In this document: positions 1 to 10,070 of the stretch, piece after piece | How positions within the stretch are numbered: position 1 is the stretch's first letter | Layout of the letters: every line of letters starts with the position of its first letter | Source of the DNA: Candidatus Paracaedibacter acanthamoebae | Lineage (GTDB): Bacteria > Pseudomonadota > Alphaproteobacteria > Paracaedibacterales > Paracaedibacteraceae | Assembly (NCBI RefSeq): GCF_000742835.1 | Contig: NZ_CP008941.1 | Location: 949,001 to 1,013,000 of the forward strand | Direction of reading: 5' to 3' | Length of the DNA: 64,000 nt | Position numbers and translations under genes: made by a program | Notes under the pieces: model-generated | What the model was told of the DNA's origin: nothing | The model's input: the letters and a program-made list of their open reading frames with translations, nothing else | The model's database searches: none

Positions 1-1
1 A

Positions 2-481
2 TATTTAAATAGTCGTGGTCTTGACCTCGTTCGTACCGCTGTGGGTGATCGTTATGTTATTGAAGGCATGCAATCCCATGGTTGCAACGTCGGGGGTGAA
101 CAATCGGGACACATGATTTTGTCTGACTATTGCACAACCGGGGATGGGCTGATTGCAGCTCTTCAGGTCCTGAGAGTCTTAGTAGAACGCGGCCAAAAAC
201 TATCAGAAATTGGACGTCCATTTACTCCTGTTCCGCAATTTATGCGCAATGTTCGAGTTCAAAGCAAAACCATCATGGCACATGGCGAGATTCAGGAAGC
301 ATTGCATAAAGCAGAAAGCGAACTAAAACGACTGGGGGGTCGCCTGTTAGTTCGTCCCTCAGGTACGGAACCCTTAGTTCGCGTTATGGCGGAAGCGGAC
401 GATGCCCAAGCCATCAATAATATTGTCCAGAACGTTGAAGCTGTTATTCTGAAGGTGAATGGTCAATGCTCAAACGCTTAA
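2..481 (+). CDS. glmM: Phosphoglucosamine mutase, 3' part (starts before the window)
   Basis: GlmM converts glucosamine-6-phosphate to glucosamine-1-phosphate in the cytosol, on the route to UDP-GlcNAc for peptidoglycan and LPS. The frame is open from base 2, so only the C-terminal 159 codons are in view. The motif GGEQSGH (sugar-binding loop of domain 3) and the phosphate-binding loop RPSGTEPLVRVM near the end are both intact, as in the alpha-D-phosphohexomutase family. The upstream residues (LNSRGLDLVRTAVGDRYV) show that the GTG at 41 is internal and not the start. The stop overlaps the next gene by 16 bases, which suggests translational coupling. Identification is secure; only the 5' end is missing. 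Confidence 0.95.
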   Translation, partial: YLNSRGLDLVRTAVGDRYVIEGMQSHGCNVGGEQSGHMILSDYCTTGDGLIAALQVLRVLVERGQKLSEIGRPFTPVPQFMRNVRVQSKTIMAHGEIQEALHKAESELKRLGGRLLVRPSGTEPLVRVMAEADDAQAINNIVQNVEAVILKVNGQCSNA

Positions 482-1029
482 TGGATATAATGGGGGCTCT
501 ATTTTGCCTTATTATTTTTGCAATTCCATTGCTCCTCGTCGCTCTTGCGATTAAGCTAACATCCAAAGGCCCCATCTTGCATTGGTCTGAGAGAATTGGG
601 CTTTATGGCATTCCTTTTTATATGCCCAAATTTAGATCCATGCGCGTTGATACCCCTCAAGTCGCAACCAGCCTTTTGCTCAATCCCCATGAATTCCTCA
701 CGCCTATTGGAAGTTTTATTCGCAAAACCAGTCTTGATGAATTACCACAACTATGGTCTATCCTTAAGGGCGACATCAGCTTTGTCGGTCCTCGGCCTGC
801 TCTTTACAACGAGCATACGTGGCTTGAGCTCCGTCGACTTAAGGGGATTGATCAGATTCGACCAGGCTTAACGGGTTGGGCGCAGGTGAATGGCAGAGAT
901 TCACTTTCCACCGATGAAAAAGTAAAGTTTGAAGAAGAATATTTACAGCGACAAAGCCTATCTTTTGATCTTTATATCATATGGCTAACCCTTATTAAGG
1001 TTGTTCGCCGGGAAGACATTAGCCACTGA
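466..1029 (+). CDS. Sugar transferase, WcaJ/PglC-type phosphoglycosyl transferase
   Basis: This family moves a sugar-1-phosphate from a nucleotide sugar onto undecaprenyl phosphate at the inner membrane, the first step of many O-antigen, capsule or glycoprotein pathways. The 187-aa protein has one N-terminal hydrophobic re-entrant segment (residues about 8-30). The conserved core follows: KFRSMR, the catalytic Asp-Glu pair in [20 protein letters not shown], and [13 protein letters not shown]. This is the minimal monotopic form without extra membrane helices. The ATG lies inside the end of glmM, so the two are probably co-transcribed. The sugar substrate cannot be read from the sequence. No glycosyltransferases follow, so it is not part of a full polysaccharide cluster here. 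Confidence 0.9.
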   Translation: MLKRLMDIMGALFCLIIFAIPLLLVALAIKLTSKGPILHWSERIGLYGIPFYMPKFRSMRVDTPQVATSLLLNPHEFLTPIGSFIRKTSLDELPQLWSILKGDISFVGPRPALYNEHTWLELRRLKGIDQIRPGLTGWAQVNGRDSLSTDEKVKFEEEYLQRQSLSFDLYIIWLTLIKVVRREDISH

Positions 1030-1142
1030 GGGGAAACAACGTTGTTCCTCACGGAATACATAAATGGCAACAGTTTTCTCTGCCTTAAATTAGCACCCCA
1101 GAGTTATTGACGCTCTTCTCTCAGCCATTTTATCTATCTGAT

Positions 1143-4100
1143 TTAAAGTGTTTTAAAAACCCCAAGATGACAGAGTAAAAGAAGGGCCCCTTTTTCAGTT
1201 AAGCTTACCTCTTCTGACTGCAGATTAATTTCCCACGATTCCTTGTAATGGGCTTCAGGAATAAGAGATAAAAGCTGGCTGTACAACAGTCCTTTTTCTG
1301 AAAATAATTCTGAATTAGCAGTTTTCAAAAGACTGCTTAATAGGTGGCTGGGCAATAAATGACAATAAAACCCTTGCACCATTTCTTGTTTTGATCGATC
1401 AATTAGCTTTTGGTAAATCATCCGTGAATAACGATCAAAGGCCGCAGCTTCTGATAATCCTACGTCTGGTCCAATCACATTCTTAACATAGCGAGCTTGA
1501 TGCGCTGCTTGTTGAATTTCTGCTTGAACGGGTATCCCTATTAGGTTTTTAAGATACAGATTTGTTCCTGAGAGTAAATATTCAACTTCCTTTCTTAGAA
1601 GGGTATTGACCCAGTGGCTGCCTTTTTCCCTCAGGGTGCCATCCTCAATTAGCCCCCTGAATTTAAAGGACGAGGGTAAATTTGTATAATAAAAATGAAT
1701 GCCTTCTTCTTTACCTGTCACACAGTTTTGAATACTGGCAAGCACCTTTAAAAAGGTTTGTTCTTGTAACGATAAGCTTTGCCCTGGTAAAACGTCTGTT
1801 TCTAACGTTTGTAAAAAGTTAGTAATCGCTATCATTTTTGCAGCGATAACTGGGACGAAGGTTTTAGGGTCTCCCTGAGTGTCGAGCAAACCTTGCAGTA
1901 AAGAACTGCCCAAAGCTCCAGCTTTTAAGGTACTATAAGGGGCAGCAAAATTTTTTTGGATTTCTGCTTCAAGCTTAGGGTTAGTCCCCAGACGCTTAGT
2001 AAGATCAGTATCAATATTTTGCAAAAGCTGGCGATTAATAACAGGTAGATCTGCAAACCTCACTGTTAGCGGACGCATGTTTTTTAGATAGGCAGGGTTA
2101 AGGGTTACTTGTACACCTTCAAGAATTTCCACCGGTAGCTTTAGCTTTTCCACCTCCACTTCCACGCTTCTTTTTTCAAGAGTCATTCGGTAAAAATTAT
2201 AGGGATTACTTTGATCTTGCGTATTATTAAGTAAAATACGTGTCTGTAAAGCTTCTTGGACTACGAAGTGGGCTTCATAAAGCTTTAATCTGTCTAAGTT
2301 ACTGAGGATAAAGTCGGCAAGGTGTCGGGATCTGTACTCACTAGGTTGTAAAAGGAGGTGGTGCCAATAGTTAAAAACTTCCTTTTTAAAGTCAGCATTT
2401 TCATCCATAAAGTTATATAAATAGTTATCCCGTTTAGATTTATTTTGGTTTTTAAGGTCACCCACAAAAGTTTCTGTAACGTTAAGAGGGATAAAATAAA
2501 ACCAACAAAAAATTTGAAAACTGTCAACTTTCCTTTCAAAATAAGAGAGTTGAATCCAGAGCTTATCCAGGTCTTGTTGATCCATGTGCATTAAGATTTC
2601 AAGCATTTTAGCAATAGTGGGTGATGAGACGGAGTTTAAGTCGGTTATTCTAAGCAAGTTTTTTATAATAGTCTCACGCGCTGCATCAGGACTTTTTTTA
2701 ACTGCCTCAATAATCCTTTTATAATCGCGTCCTCTCATGGTTTTGGTAATTAAAGTTTTAGCCTGCCTCAGCACAGGTTCACGATCATCAGTAGGAATTT
2801 CCCTAATTGCTTCAATAATTTTTCTACAATCTTGTCCATTCATGGTTTCGGTAATTAAAGTTCTAGCGTGATTCAAAACAGATTCACGATCATCACTAGC
2901 TGTTTTCCTAATTGCCTCAATAATCGCGCTACACTCGTATCCATCCATGGTTTCGGTAATTAAAGTTCTAGCATGATTCAAAACAGGTTCACGATCATCA
3001 GCAGCTGTTTCCCTAATTGCCTCAATAATAGCGCTACACTCATCTCCGCTCATGGTTTCGGTAATTAAAGTTCTAGCGTGATTCAAAACAGGTTCACGAT
3101 CATCACTAGCTGTTTTCCTAATTGCCTCAATAATCTTTCCATACTCGCCTCCCTTCATGGTCTGGGTAAATAAAGTCTTAGCCTGCCTCAAAACAGACTC
3201 ACAATCATTAGCAGGAATTTCCCTAATTGCCTCAATAATCGCGCTACACTCGTATCCATCCATGGTTTCGGTAATTAAAGTTCTAGCGTGATTCAAAACA
3301 GGTTCACTATCATCCGAAGCTGTTTCCCTAATTGCCTCAATAATCGCGCTACACTCGTATCCATCCATGGCTTGAGTAATTAAAGTTTTGGCATAATTTA
3401 AAACAGGTTCACGATCATCAGCAGCTGTTTCCCTAATTGCCTCAATAAGCTCGTTAAGGTAAGGTATCGCCTGAGTTTCAGTAATAAAAGTTCTAAGATG
3501 ATTAACAATATTTTCCCGCTCATCAAGAGGAATTCCCTTAATTGTCTGAAGAATATTTTTAATGTCATATAAACCCGTAAGCAAAAGTAAATTTTTAGTA
3601 TGATTTACAATATTCGCTCGATCGTCCTGCGGAATTTTCTGAATGGCCCGAATGATCCTCCTACCATCCAATATCCCCATCTCTCGATCAATTAAAATTT
3701 TAGCGTAATATACAAGGCTTTCCCGCTCGTCAACAGGCAGAGCTTGAATTATTCGGATAAGATCCTCGATACCCAATCCATTTATATATGTATATAAAGG
3801 ACGAGCAAGCCGTAAAATAGTCTCCCGTTCCTCGCCAGGTATGTCTTTAATAATTTCAATAAGATTAAGACAATCAAACCCATATAGAATAATAGGGAGC
3901 AGCAAAGATTCTGCAAAGTTTATAATGGTTTCCCGATCCGCGGGGGAGAAGCCCCTAATGCAATTAAGAAATTTTATACGATCAGGTTCAGCCATCGTGT
4001 GGAAAAAGAAAAGTTGAGCAAGATGTATAACATCATCTTCTTCTTTATTAGAAAAAATGGTTATATTGGAGAAGTCTTTTGGTCGTAGCTGAAATATTTT

Positions 4101-4283
4101 CTTATAGTTTAGGTCAGAAAAGCTGATATCACTCTCAGTATCTTGATAAGAACTTTGCCCCCTTTCATCCTCAGGAAATTTTGCAATGTCATTGGCCATT
4201 CCTAGATCAAAATTTGCAATAATTAAAGCAGCTGCACCCACGGAGTTTTTTAAGTAATACCCTGCTATTAAAGGCTTTTTCAT
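1143..4283 (-). CDS. Large exported protein with about 13 tandem 35-residue helical repeats
   Basis: I do not recognise a named family. The 1046-aa protein starts with a Lys-Lys N-terminus and a weakly hydrophobic stretch (residues about 3-30) that could be a signal sequence. Residues about 110-550 are tandem units of 35 residues with the pattern IIEAI+xxxxDDREPVLNxA+xLIT. The central seven or so are almost identical also at the DNA level (105-bp period, roughly 2760-3440), which points to recent expansion. The remaining 500 residues are non-repetitive and partly helical. Such alpha-solenoid arrays usually bind proteins, and large repeat proteins are common among exported factors of intracellular alphaproteobacteria; an effector or surface role is inference. 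It stands alone, convergent with the sugar transferase. Confidence 0.6.
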   Translation of the reverse strand: MKKPLIAGYYLKNSVGAAALIIANFDLGMANDIAKFPEDERGQSSYQDTESDISFSDLNYKKIFQLRPKDFSNITIFSNKEEDDVIHLAQLFFFHTMAEPDRIKFLNCIRGFSPADRETIINFAESLLLPIILYGFDCLNLIEIIKDIPGEERETILRLARPLYTYINGLGIEDLIRIIQALPVDERESLVYYAKILIDREMGILDGRRIIRAIQKIPQDDRANIVNHTKNLLLLTGLYDIKNILQTIKGIPLDERENIVNHLRTFITETQAIPYLNELIEAIRETAADDREPVLNYAKTLITQAMDGYECSAIIEAIRETASDDSEPVLNHARTLITETMDGYECSAIIEAIREIPANDCESVLRQAKTLFTQTMKGGEYGKIIEAIRKTASDDREPVLNHARTLITETMSGDECSAIIEAIRETAADDREPVLNHARTLITETMDGYECSAIIEAIRKTASDDRESVLNHARTLITETMNGQDCRKIIEAIREIPTDDREPVLRQAKTLITKTMRGRDYKRIIEAVKKSPDAARETIIKNLLRITDLNSVSSPTIAKMLEILMHMDQQDLDKLWIQLSYFERKVDSFQIFCWFYFIPLNVTETFVGDLKNQNKSKRDNYLYNFMDENADFKKEVFNYWHHLLLQPSEYRSRHLADFILSNLDRLKLYEAHFVVQEALQTRILLNNTQDQSNPYNFYRMTLEKRSVEVEVEKLKLPVEILEGVQVTLNPAYLKNMRPLTVRFADLPVINRQLLQNIDTDLTKRLGTNPKLEAEIQKNFAAPYSTLKAGALGSSLLQGLLDTQGDPKTFVPVIAAKMIAITNFLQTLETDVLPGQSLSLQEQTFLKVLASIQNCVTGKEEGIHFYYTNLPSSFKFRGLIEDGTLREKGSHWVNTLLRKEVEYLLSGTNLYLKNLIGIPVQAEIQQAAHQARYVKNVIGPDVGLSEAAAFDRYSRMIYQKLIDRSKQEMVQGFYCHLLPSHLLSSLLKTANSELFSEKGLLYSQLLSLIPEAHYKESWEINLQSEEVSLTEKGALLLLCHLGVFKTL

Positions 4284-4716
4284 GCTGTCCTTATTGTCAT
4301 AAAAATATGGTTGGTTTGACTTTACCCCAAAAATAAAGAGCTAATTTTAGCCTAAGAAAAGCGGTTAGATAAAATATAAGTCTTCATATAAAATGATAAC
4401 GATAAGGAGGTAATTTAAAAATATTTTTATTAAAATTGTTAACAAAAGACAACAATTTCCTGACCATGCTCCTCCATCCCCTTGAGGACTGGGCTGGGGC
4501 CTTGAAATCACATGAGTAAATGGTGGGAATCACTAATGTTCGACTCTTCGTCTACCTCCGGCTGAGGAGAAGAAGATTTGTATTATATTCTTCAAAAACT
4601 CCCTTCTTTCCAGGCAACTGGAGGGCAATTCGGAAACTATGCCTAAATATTATAAAATATGATTTTATCACAGCTAGATCTGTTTAAAGCCTATTAACAT
4701 CCAGACCCAGAAATAG

Positions 4717-4737
4717 ATTCCGGCTCAAGGCCGGAAT
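4717..4737. repeat. Perfect 8-bp-stem palindrome
   Basis: ATTCCGGC - 5-base loop - GCCGGAAT. It is the first of a cluster of three palindromes in this gap. It has no T-run, so a terminator role is unlikely. Confidence 0.6.
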
Positions 4738-4802
4738 GAGGGAAAATGCGCTACTATAATACTCTTTTCCGGGGTAGCCGCTTGTCCAGAAAAAGGCTTT
4801 CC

Positions 4803-4890
4803 TTCCCGGCCGAAGAGCCGGGAACTCGAGATGGCAAACGATGGCTCATATGTTATCGAGTTTCCGGGTCGCCCTTCGGTTACCCGGAAA
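4803..4890. repeat. Pair of palindromic repeat elements (CCCGGCC type)
   Basis: The first palindrome is TTCCCGGC - CGAAGA - GCCGGGAA at 4803-4824. The second is TTTCCGGGT - 12 bases - ACCCGGAAA at 4861-4890. Variants of the TTTCCCGGCC core occur again at about 19041-19110 and 25284-25322, always between genes, so this looks like a dispersed species-specific repeat family. Confidence 0.6.
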
Positions 4891-4984
4891 AAAGAGGATG
4901 TGGGAGGCCATTGTAAATAGCTTCTCTTCCCCTCTCTTCGGCCGGGAATAAAGAAAAAAAAAGCTGGGAAAAGAGACCTCTATA

Positions 4985-5020
4985 AAAAAGGCATTTTATT
5001 ACCTGAAGTTACAGCCTTTT
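4985..5020 (-). terminator. Probable intrinsic terminator of the dnaJ-dapB unit
   Basis: On the minus strand the sequence AAAAGGC is followed by a 21-base loop, GCC and a run of six T. The upstream arm overlaps the dapB stop codon. Confidence 0.6.
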
Positions 5021-5753
5021 AATCAAGTCCTAACGCATTCTGCATGGTATAAAGGCCAGCCGGTTGCTCCTTCAGCCAAAGAGCTGCCTTGACAGCCCCT
5101 CGTGCAAATAATCGACGTGACAATCCTTTATGGGATACCTCCACGATTTCATCATCCCCCATAAAACGGATGATATGGTCACCAACGACACCACCGCCAC
5201 GCTGCACAGAAAACCCAATCTGCCCTTCTTGGCGCCGGCCGGAACGATCCATATCTGCCATTAAGGCATCTAAAGTATGCCCCCGCCCCTTGGCCACAGC
5301 CTTTCCTAAGGATAAGGAGGTACCGGAGGGCGCATCTAACTTATTGCGATGATGAGCCTCTATAATCTCCGCATCATACGTATCATCAAGAAGCTGAGCT
5401 GCCAATTGAGCTAATTTAGCAATCACCGCAACACCAAAACTTGTATTTGTTGCTTGTAGAACTGGAATAGACTTTGCTGTATCTTCCACCGCTCTCAAAT
5501 ACTCTTTTGTCAAACCAGTGGTCCCAATAATCAATGGTTTTTGCATGGATGTGGCAAGATGAAGAATTGTTGGAATCGCCCCTATAACAGAAAAATCTAG
5601 CAGCACATCTGCAACCGATATATCCCCATAGGATCCTTTGGACGACGTCCCCCCTACTAAGGTAGCACTGGGATGCCCATGCAATAGAGTACTAATCTCG
5701 ATGCCCATCCGCCCTGTTACACCAAAAAGATAGAGGTTCGTCTTATCAACCAT
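5019..5753 (-). CDS. dapB: 4-hydroxy-tetrahydrodipicolinate reductase
   Basis: DapB reduces hydroxytetrahydrodipicolinate with NAD(P)H in the diaminopimelate/lysine pathway, feeding peptidoglycan. The N-terminal nucleotide-binding motif GVTGRMG is at residues 11-17. The family signature EAHHRNKLDAPSGT is at about 132-145 and contains the His134/His135 and Lys138 catalytic positions. At 244 aa it is shorter than the usual 265-275 aa, with a compact segment around residues 35-55, but no key residue is missing. Its ATG overlaps the dnaJ stop by one base (TAATG), so it is translationally coupled behind the chaperone gene. lysC, which acts earlier in the same pathway, is 11 kb away. Confidence 0.93.
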   Translation of the reverse strand: MVDKTNLYLFGVTGRMGIEISTLLHGHPSATLVGGTSSKGSYGDISVADVLLDFSVIGAIPTILHLATSMQKPLIIGTTGLTKEYLRAVEDTAKSIPVLQATNTSFGVAVIAKLAQLAAQLLDDTYDAEIIEAHHRNKLDAPSGTSLSLGKAVAKGRGHTLDALMADMDRSGRRQEGQIGFSVQRGGGVVGDHIIRFMGDDEIVEVSHKGLSRRLFARGAVKAALWLKEQPAGLYTMQNALGLD

Positions 5754-6892
5754 TATTTACCACTCCATAGATCTTTAACTTTCTGGAAAAATCCAGTTGA
5801 TTCAGGGCTATTGGATTCATGAGTTGAAATGTTAGCGAATTCTTCAAGCAATTCTCGCTGTTTCTTACTCAAATTTTGCGGGGTTTCAACCGCAGCTTCT
5901 ACATACATATCGCCTCGATGATCAGAACGCATAACGCTCATTCCCTTAGCCTTTAAACGGAATTGATGCCCGCTTTGGGTTCCTGGTGGGATCTTCATTT
6001 TGGCTTTACCGCCATCGATGGTCGGTACATCAATTTCACCCCCTAACGCCGCCGTGGTCATATGGATCGGGATACGACAGAAGATATTACCCCCTTGACG
6101 CTTAAAGAATTTATGACGACGAATACTAACAAAGACATACAAGTCACCCGCTACAGCCCCTCGTAATCCTGCTTCCCCGGCGCCGGACACCCGAATACGG
6201 GTGCCATCATCCACCCCAGCGGGGATTTTAACATCAATAATTTTCTCACGCCGTTGACGGCCGCTTCCATGACAAGTCTTACAGGGTTTTTCAATAGATT
6301 CACCCGCTCCATGGCAAACAGGGCAGGTGCGCTCAACAGTAAAGAAACCTTGCTGGGCTCGAACACGGCCTCGCCCCTGACAAGATTTACATTTTACGGG
6401 TGCCGAACCGTCCTCAGACCCGCTTCCCTTGCAGCCATCACATTGCGCTGCAACCAAATAACGGATCTTTGCTGTCGTCCCATGAAATGCTTCTTCTAAG
6501 GTTATTTCAAGATCATAGCGAATATCGGCGCCGCGCATAGTCGCTTCAGCCTGACGCCGCCCTGATCCCTCGCCAAACATTTCATCAAAAATATCAGCAA
6601 AGGAGGAGGTAAAATCAAAGCCACCAAAGCCAGCACCGCCACCGTTTTGACGTCCCCCCATATTTTGATCAAACGCGCTATGTCCAAATCGATCATAAGC
6701 AGCCCGTTTCTGATCATCCTTTAAAATATCGTATGCATCTGTTGCTTCACGAAATTTTTCCTCTGCCGCCTTATCGCCAGGATTTTTATCCGGATGATGC
6801 TTCATAGCCAGCTTACGATAAGCTTTCTTTATTTCATCTCCAGAGGCCGTTTTTTTAACCCCTAAAACTTCATATAAATCGCGTTTAGACAT
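5753..6892 (-). CDS. dnaJ: Chaperone DnaJ (Hsp40)
   Basis: DnaJ delivers unfolded clients to DnaK and stimulates its ATPase. The 379-aa protein has all class A parts: J domain (residues 1-70) with the HPD motif in [11 protein letters not shown]; a Gly/Phe-rich linker (about 75-110); four CxxCxGxG zinc motifs ([32 protein letters not shown]; about 150-215); and the two C-terminal beta domains. It follows dnaK by about 115 bases with a hairpin between, and is coupled to dapB behind it. It is probably expressed from the dnaK heat-shock promoter by read-through, possibly with its own weaker start. Confidence 0.97.
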   Translation of the reverse strand: MSKRDLYEVLGVKKTASGDEIKKAYRKLAMKHHPDKNPGDKAAEEKFREATDAYDILKDDQKRAAYDRFGHSAFDQNMGGRQNGGGAGFGGFDFTSSFADIFDEMFGEGSGRRQAEATMRGADIRYDLEITLEEAFHGTTAKIRYLVAAQCDGCKGSGSEDGSAPVKCKSCQGRGRVRAQQGFFTVERTCPVCHGAGESIEKPCKTCHGSGRQRREKIIDVKIPAGVDDGTRIRVSGAGEAGLRGAVAGDLYVFVSIRRHKFFKRQGGNIFCRIPIHMTTAALGGEIDVPTIDGGKAKMKIPPGTQSGHQFRLKAKGMSVMRSDHRGDMYVEAAVETPQNLSKKQRELLEEFANISTHESNSPESTGFFQKVKDLWSGK

Positions 6893-6948
6893 TTATTGTT
6901 CCGTTATTTTAGCTCTCACAACTTTTATGCTTCTAAATACAAAGGTAA

Positions 6949-6973
6949 GGAAGCGCCTTAAAATAGCACTTCC
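6949..6973 (-). terminator. Hairpin between dnaK and dnaJ
   Basis: On the minus strand GGAAGTGC is followed by a 9-base loop and GCGCTTCC, an 8-bp stem with one G-U pair. No clean T-run follows, so it may attenuate transcription or stabilise the dnaK mRNA rather than fully terminate. Confidence 0.45.
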
Positions 6974-7007
6974 TTTCAAGAAAAATCACAGCTCAGTTCG
7001 TTTTAGC

Positions 7008-8921
7008 TTAAGACTTTTTCTTAGACTCATCATGCATGTCCTCGTACTCTGCGTCAACGACTGTTCCCTGATCATCAGCAGCCGCAGCTTCAGGAGATTC
7101 TGAAGCCCCTTCTGCTTGCTGGGCCTTGTACATCGCTTCACCTAATTTCATGGATGATTGCATCAATGTATTGGTTTTTGCCTTGATATCTTCTGCATTA
7201 TCACTTGTCAATGATTGCTTTAAGGCTTCAAGATCTTTTTCAATGGCAGCCTTATCGTCAGCAGAAATCTTATCACCATGTTCCGACAAAGTTTTTTCTG
7301 TTGTATGAGCCATACTTTCAGCGTGATTCTTTGCCTCAACAACTTCGCGACGGGTTTTGTCAGCTTCGGCATTCGCTTCAGCCTCCTTAACCATGCGTTG
7401 AATTTCATCATCGCTTAACCCACCAGACGCTTGGATGCGAATCTGTTGCTCCTTATTGGTTGCCTTGTCTTTTGCCGATACATTGACGATACCGTTAGCA
7501 TCAATGTCAAAGGTAACTTCAATTTGAGGCACGCCCCGCGGTGCAGCTGGCAATCCAACTAAGTCAAATTGGCCCAATAGCTTGTTATCAGCAGCCATTT
7601 CTCGTTCCCCTTGGAACACCCGGATTGTCACTGCTGTTTGATTATCATCAGCTGTTGAGAAAACTTGGCTTTTCCGGGTTGGAATGGTTGTGTTGCGATC
7701 AATTAAGCGCGTAAACACGCCGCCCAAAGTTTCAATACCCAAGGACAACGGTGTTACGTCAAGCAATAGAACATCTTTAACATCACCCTTCAGCACTGCC
7801 CCTTGAATGGCGGCACCAGCTGCAACAACTTCATCGGGGTTAACACCACGGTGGGGTTCCTTACCAAATAGATTTTTCACAGTTTCAATAATTTTTGGCA
7901 TTCGTGTCATACCACCAACAAGAATAACCTCATCAATGTCACTTGCCTGCAAGCCAGCATCTTTTAAGGCTGCTTTACAGGGGTTGATGGTGCGTTGAAC
8001 AAGCTCTTCAACCAATGATTCCAACTTTGCTCGTGTCAGCTTAATATTCAAGTGCTTTGGACCCGAGGCATCCGCGGTAATGAACGGCAAATTGACATCC
8101 GTCTGAGTCGCAGACGATAGCTCAATCTTGGCCTTTTCAGCTGCTTCTTTCAAGCGTTGCAGCGCCAAGCTATCGTTACGCAAGTCAATCCCAGTTTCTT
8201 TCTTAAATTCGTCCGCTAGATATTCAATAATACGGCTATCAAAGTCTTCACCCCCTAAGAATGTATCACCATTCGTTGACTTAACTTCGAAAACACCATC
8301 ACCAATTTCAAGAATTGAAACGTCAAAGGTACCACCGCCCAAGTCATAAACCGCAATAATACCAGATTCTTTTTTCTCAAGCCCATAGGCAAGCGCTGCC
8401 GCTGTTGGCTCGTTAATGATACGCAGAACTTCTAGACCCGCAATTTGCCCGGCATCCTTGGTTGCTTGTCGTTGAGAGTCATTAAAGTAAGCCGGAACGG
8501 TAATAACAGCCTGGGTGACAGGTTCGCCTAAATAAGCCTCAGCGGTTTCTTTCATTTTCTTGAGGATCATCGCGCTGATTTGACTTGGGCTCATCTTTTC
8601 ATCATGGGCTTCAACCCATGCATCACCATTATCTGCCTTAATAATTTTGTAAGGCACAAGACCTATATCTTTTTGAGTCATTGGATCTTCAAAACGACGT
8701 CCAATTAAACGCTTAATCGCAAACAACGTATTATCTGGATTGGTGACGGCTTGGCGTTTTGCAGATTGGCCAACTAACCGTTCCCCACTTGAAGAAAATG
8801 CCACCATCGACGGCGTTGTGCGTGTTCCCTCTGTATTTTCAATAATCCTTGGCTTGTCGCCATCCATGACAGCAACACAAGAGTTTGTCGTTCCAAGGTC
8901 AATCCCTATCACTTTTGCCAT
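7008..8921 (-). CDS. dnaK: Chaperone DnaK (Hsp70)
   Basis: DnaK is the ATP-dependent Hsp70 that works with DnaJ and GrpE. I place the start at the ATG giving [16 protein letters not shown], preceded by GGAGAG at good spacing. The frame runs 18 codons further upstream, but that extension is not Hsp70-like. The nucleotide-binding domain has the phosphate loops IDLGTTNS and [12 protein letters not shown], the [11 protein letters not shown] segment and VGGMTRMP. The substrate-binding domain and helical lid follow, ending in an acidic tail (about 637 aa in all, normal for the family). A well-formed RpoH-type promoter lies about 70 bases upstream. Confidence 0.97.
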   Translation of the reverse strand: MAKVIGIDLGTTNSCVAVMDGDKPRIIENTEGTRTTPSMVAFSSSGERLVGQSAKRQAVTNPDNTLFAIKRLIGRRFEDPMTQKDIGLVPYKIIKADNGDAWVEAHDEKMSPSQISAMILKKMKETAEAYLGEPVTQAVITVPAYFNDSQRQATKDAGQIAGLEVLRIINEPTAAALAYGLEKKESGIIAVYDLGGGTFDVSILEIGDGVFEVKSTNGDTFLGGEDFDSRIIEYLADEFKKETGIDLRNDSLALQRLKEAAEKAKIELSSATQTDVNLPFITADASGPKHLNIKLTRAKLESLVEELVQRTINPCKAALKDAGLQASDIDEVILVGGMTRMPKIIETVKNLFGKEPHRGVNPDEVVAAGAAIQGAVLKGDVKDVLLLDVTPLSLGIETLGGVFTRLIDRNTTIPTRKSQVFSTADDNQTAVTIRVFQGEREMAADNKLLGQFDLVGLPAAPRGVPQIEVTFDIDANGIVNVSAKDKATNKEQQIRIQASGGLSDDEIQRMVKEAEANAEADKTRREVVEAKNHAESMAHTTEKTLSEHGDKISADDKAAIEKDLEALKQSLTSDNAEDIKAKTNTLMQSSMKLGEAMYKAQQAEGASESPEAAAADDQGTVVDAEYEDMHDESKKKS

Positions 8922-8992
8922 TTTGACTCTCCATTTAAAACTTGTTTTGCAATGGCTGATAAAATTAGCAGCCATGACCTTACTCTGCTAAC

Positions 8993-9022
8993 AATATAGG
9001 GGGGAGCTCAGGTTTTGTCAAG
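8993..9022 (-). promoter_or_regulatory. RpoH (sigma-32) type promoter for dnaK
   Basis: Read on the minus strand: CTTGAC (9022-9017), then CCTATATT (9000-8993), with 18 bases between CTTG and CCTATAT. This matches the alphaproteobacterial heat-shock consensus CTTG-N17/18-CYTATNT exactly. The expected start of transcription leaves a leader of about 65 bases before the dnaK ATG. Confidence 0.8.
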
Positions 9023-9214
9023 TTTCTGCACTAAGAATTAGATTTTACTTCCTTCTTAAGGGAAAACATTTTGAGCCACTGGACTTAGCAAATGACTCAA
9101 AATTCTCCATAAATCCCTAATCGTCCTTTAGAGCTCTTCGCCATTTTTCAGAAAATAAAGACAAAAATAAGGGCACTATAAGATCATGACACACAGCTTA
9201 ATCAAAAAAGTCCT

Positions 9215-9757
9215 TTAATCCGCCTTCTTTGAAACACCTACAAGAGCTGGTCGCAACAAGCGATCGTGAATGGTAAAACCTATTTGCATGACCTGAACAA
9301 CCGTCCCGGGTTCAACATCATTGGTGGGGACCTCAAACATAGCTTGATGAAAATTAGGATCAAACGCCTGTTTCAAAGGATCAACCTTTTGGATCCCATG
9401 GCGCCCAAATATATTATTTAATTCAGAAAGCGTTAAATTGACGCCATCGATAAATCCTTTGTTCTCTTCGGATGCTTGATCAACGGTGGCAATCATATCG
9501 GCTGCCCGAGCAAGACTGTCGTAAACCCCTAAAATATCCCGAGAAAAGTTTGTCGCCGCATATTTTAAGGCATCTTCACGATCTTTTTGTGCTCTTTTAC
9601 GTGTATTTTCTAATTCAGCAACGGCTCGCAACCACTGGTCTTTCATTTTGTCTAATTGACTTTGAAGATCTTCCTTTTCTTCGGCTTGAGTTGAAATATC
9701 AACGATATCTTCAACAGGCGTGCCAGGCGTCTTATCTTGATCTGTTTTATTTGTCAT
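9215..9757 (-). CDS. grpE: Nucleotide exchange factor GrpE
   Basis: GrpE releases ADP from DnaK. The 180-aa product from the ATG giving MTNKTDQDK has a charged N-terminus, a long coiled coil (residues about 20-90; DQWLRAVAELENTRKRAQKD), then the beta domain with the signature HGIQKVDPLKQAFDPNFHQA and the terminal FTIHDRLLRPALVGVSK. An in-frame ATG 24 codons upstream exists. I prefer the shorter form because it has an AAGGAAG ribosome site and because the likely heat-shock promoter falls inside the longer version. It is monocistronic, about 290 bases upstream of dnaK. Confidence 0.95.
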   Translation of the reverse strand: MTNKTDQDKTPGTPVEDIVDISTQAEEKEDLQSQLDKMKDQWLRAVAELENTRKRAQKDREDALKYAATNFSRDILGVYDSLARAADMIATVDQASEENKGFIDGVNLTLSELNNIFGRHGIQKVDPLKQAFDPNFHQAMFEVPTNDVEPGTVVQVMQIGFTIHDRLLRPALVGVSKKAD

Positions 9758-9791
9758 TGCTTCCTTATACCTCTTATATTTTCTATGTTTT

Positions 9792-9820
9792 TTATAAGCA
9801 CTTATAGTCAAAAAGGCAAG
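9792..9820 (-). promoter_or_regulatory. RpoH-type promoter candidate for grpE
   Basis: On the minus strand CTTG (9820-9817) is separated by 18 bases from CTTATAA (9798-9792), one mismatch from CYTATNT. Its placement 35-60 bases upstream of 9757 supports the shorter grpE start. Confidence 0.6.
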
Positions 9821-10070
9821 CACATCCATTGATACCCAACGGAATCACACCCTCCTATTGCTAAGCCGATAGCCGCGGACATAGTGTTCATTCAAAAATT
9901 CTCTTAAACCTCCATATAGTTCCCCAAAATCGCATAATACGACAGCTGCGCATGCAGGAATAAGAAAAAAATTACTTTTTATCTCTCATTAAAATAAATA
10001 TGTAGACAATTAGTAAAATTTTATGCAACCTAAATATTACAGGTACTGCTTTGTTTGTATGGAGCATGAA

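Larger units (their letters stand above)
4284..5018. other. Non-coding region with palindromic intergenic elements
   Basis: No plausible gene is seen in these 735 bases. The left part is AT-rich and holds the presumed promoter of the repeat-protein gene. The right part carries three strong inverted repeats described separately, and a stretch near 4480-4500 (ccttgaggactgggctgggg) that recurs in related form near 19090. The organisation suggests a dispersed intergenic repeat family rather than lost genes. Confidence 0.6.

Noticed and set aside
2760..3440. 105-bp tandem repeats as a possible non-coding array
   Set aside because: They are in-frame codons of a continuous 1046-aa protein with a 35-residue period.
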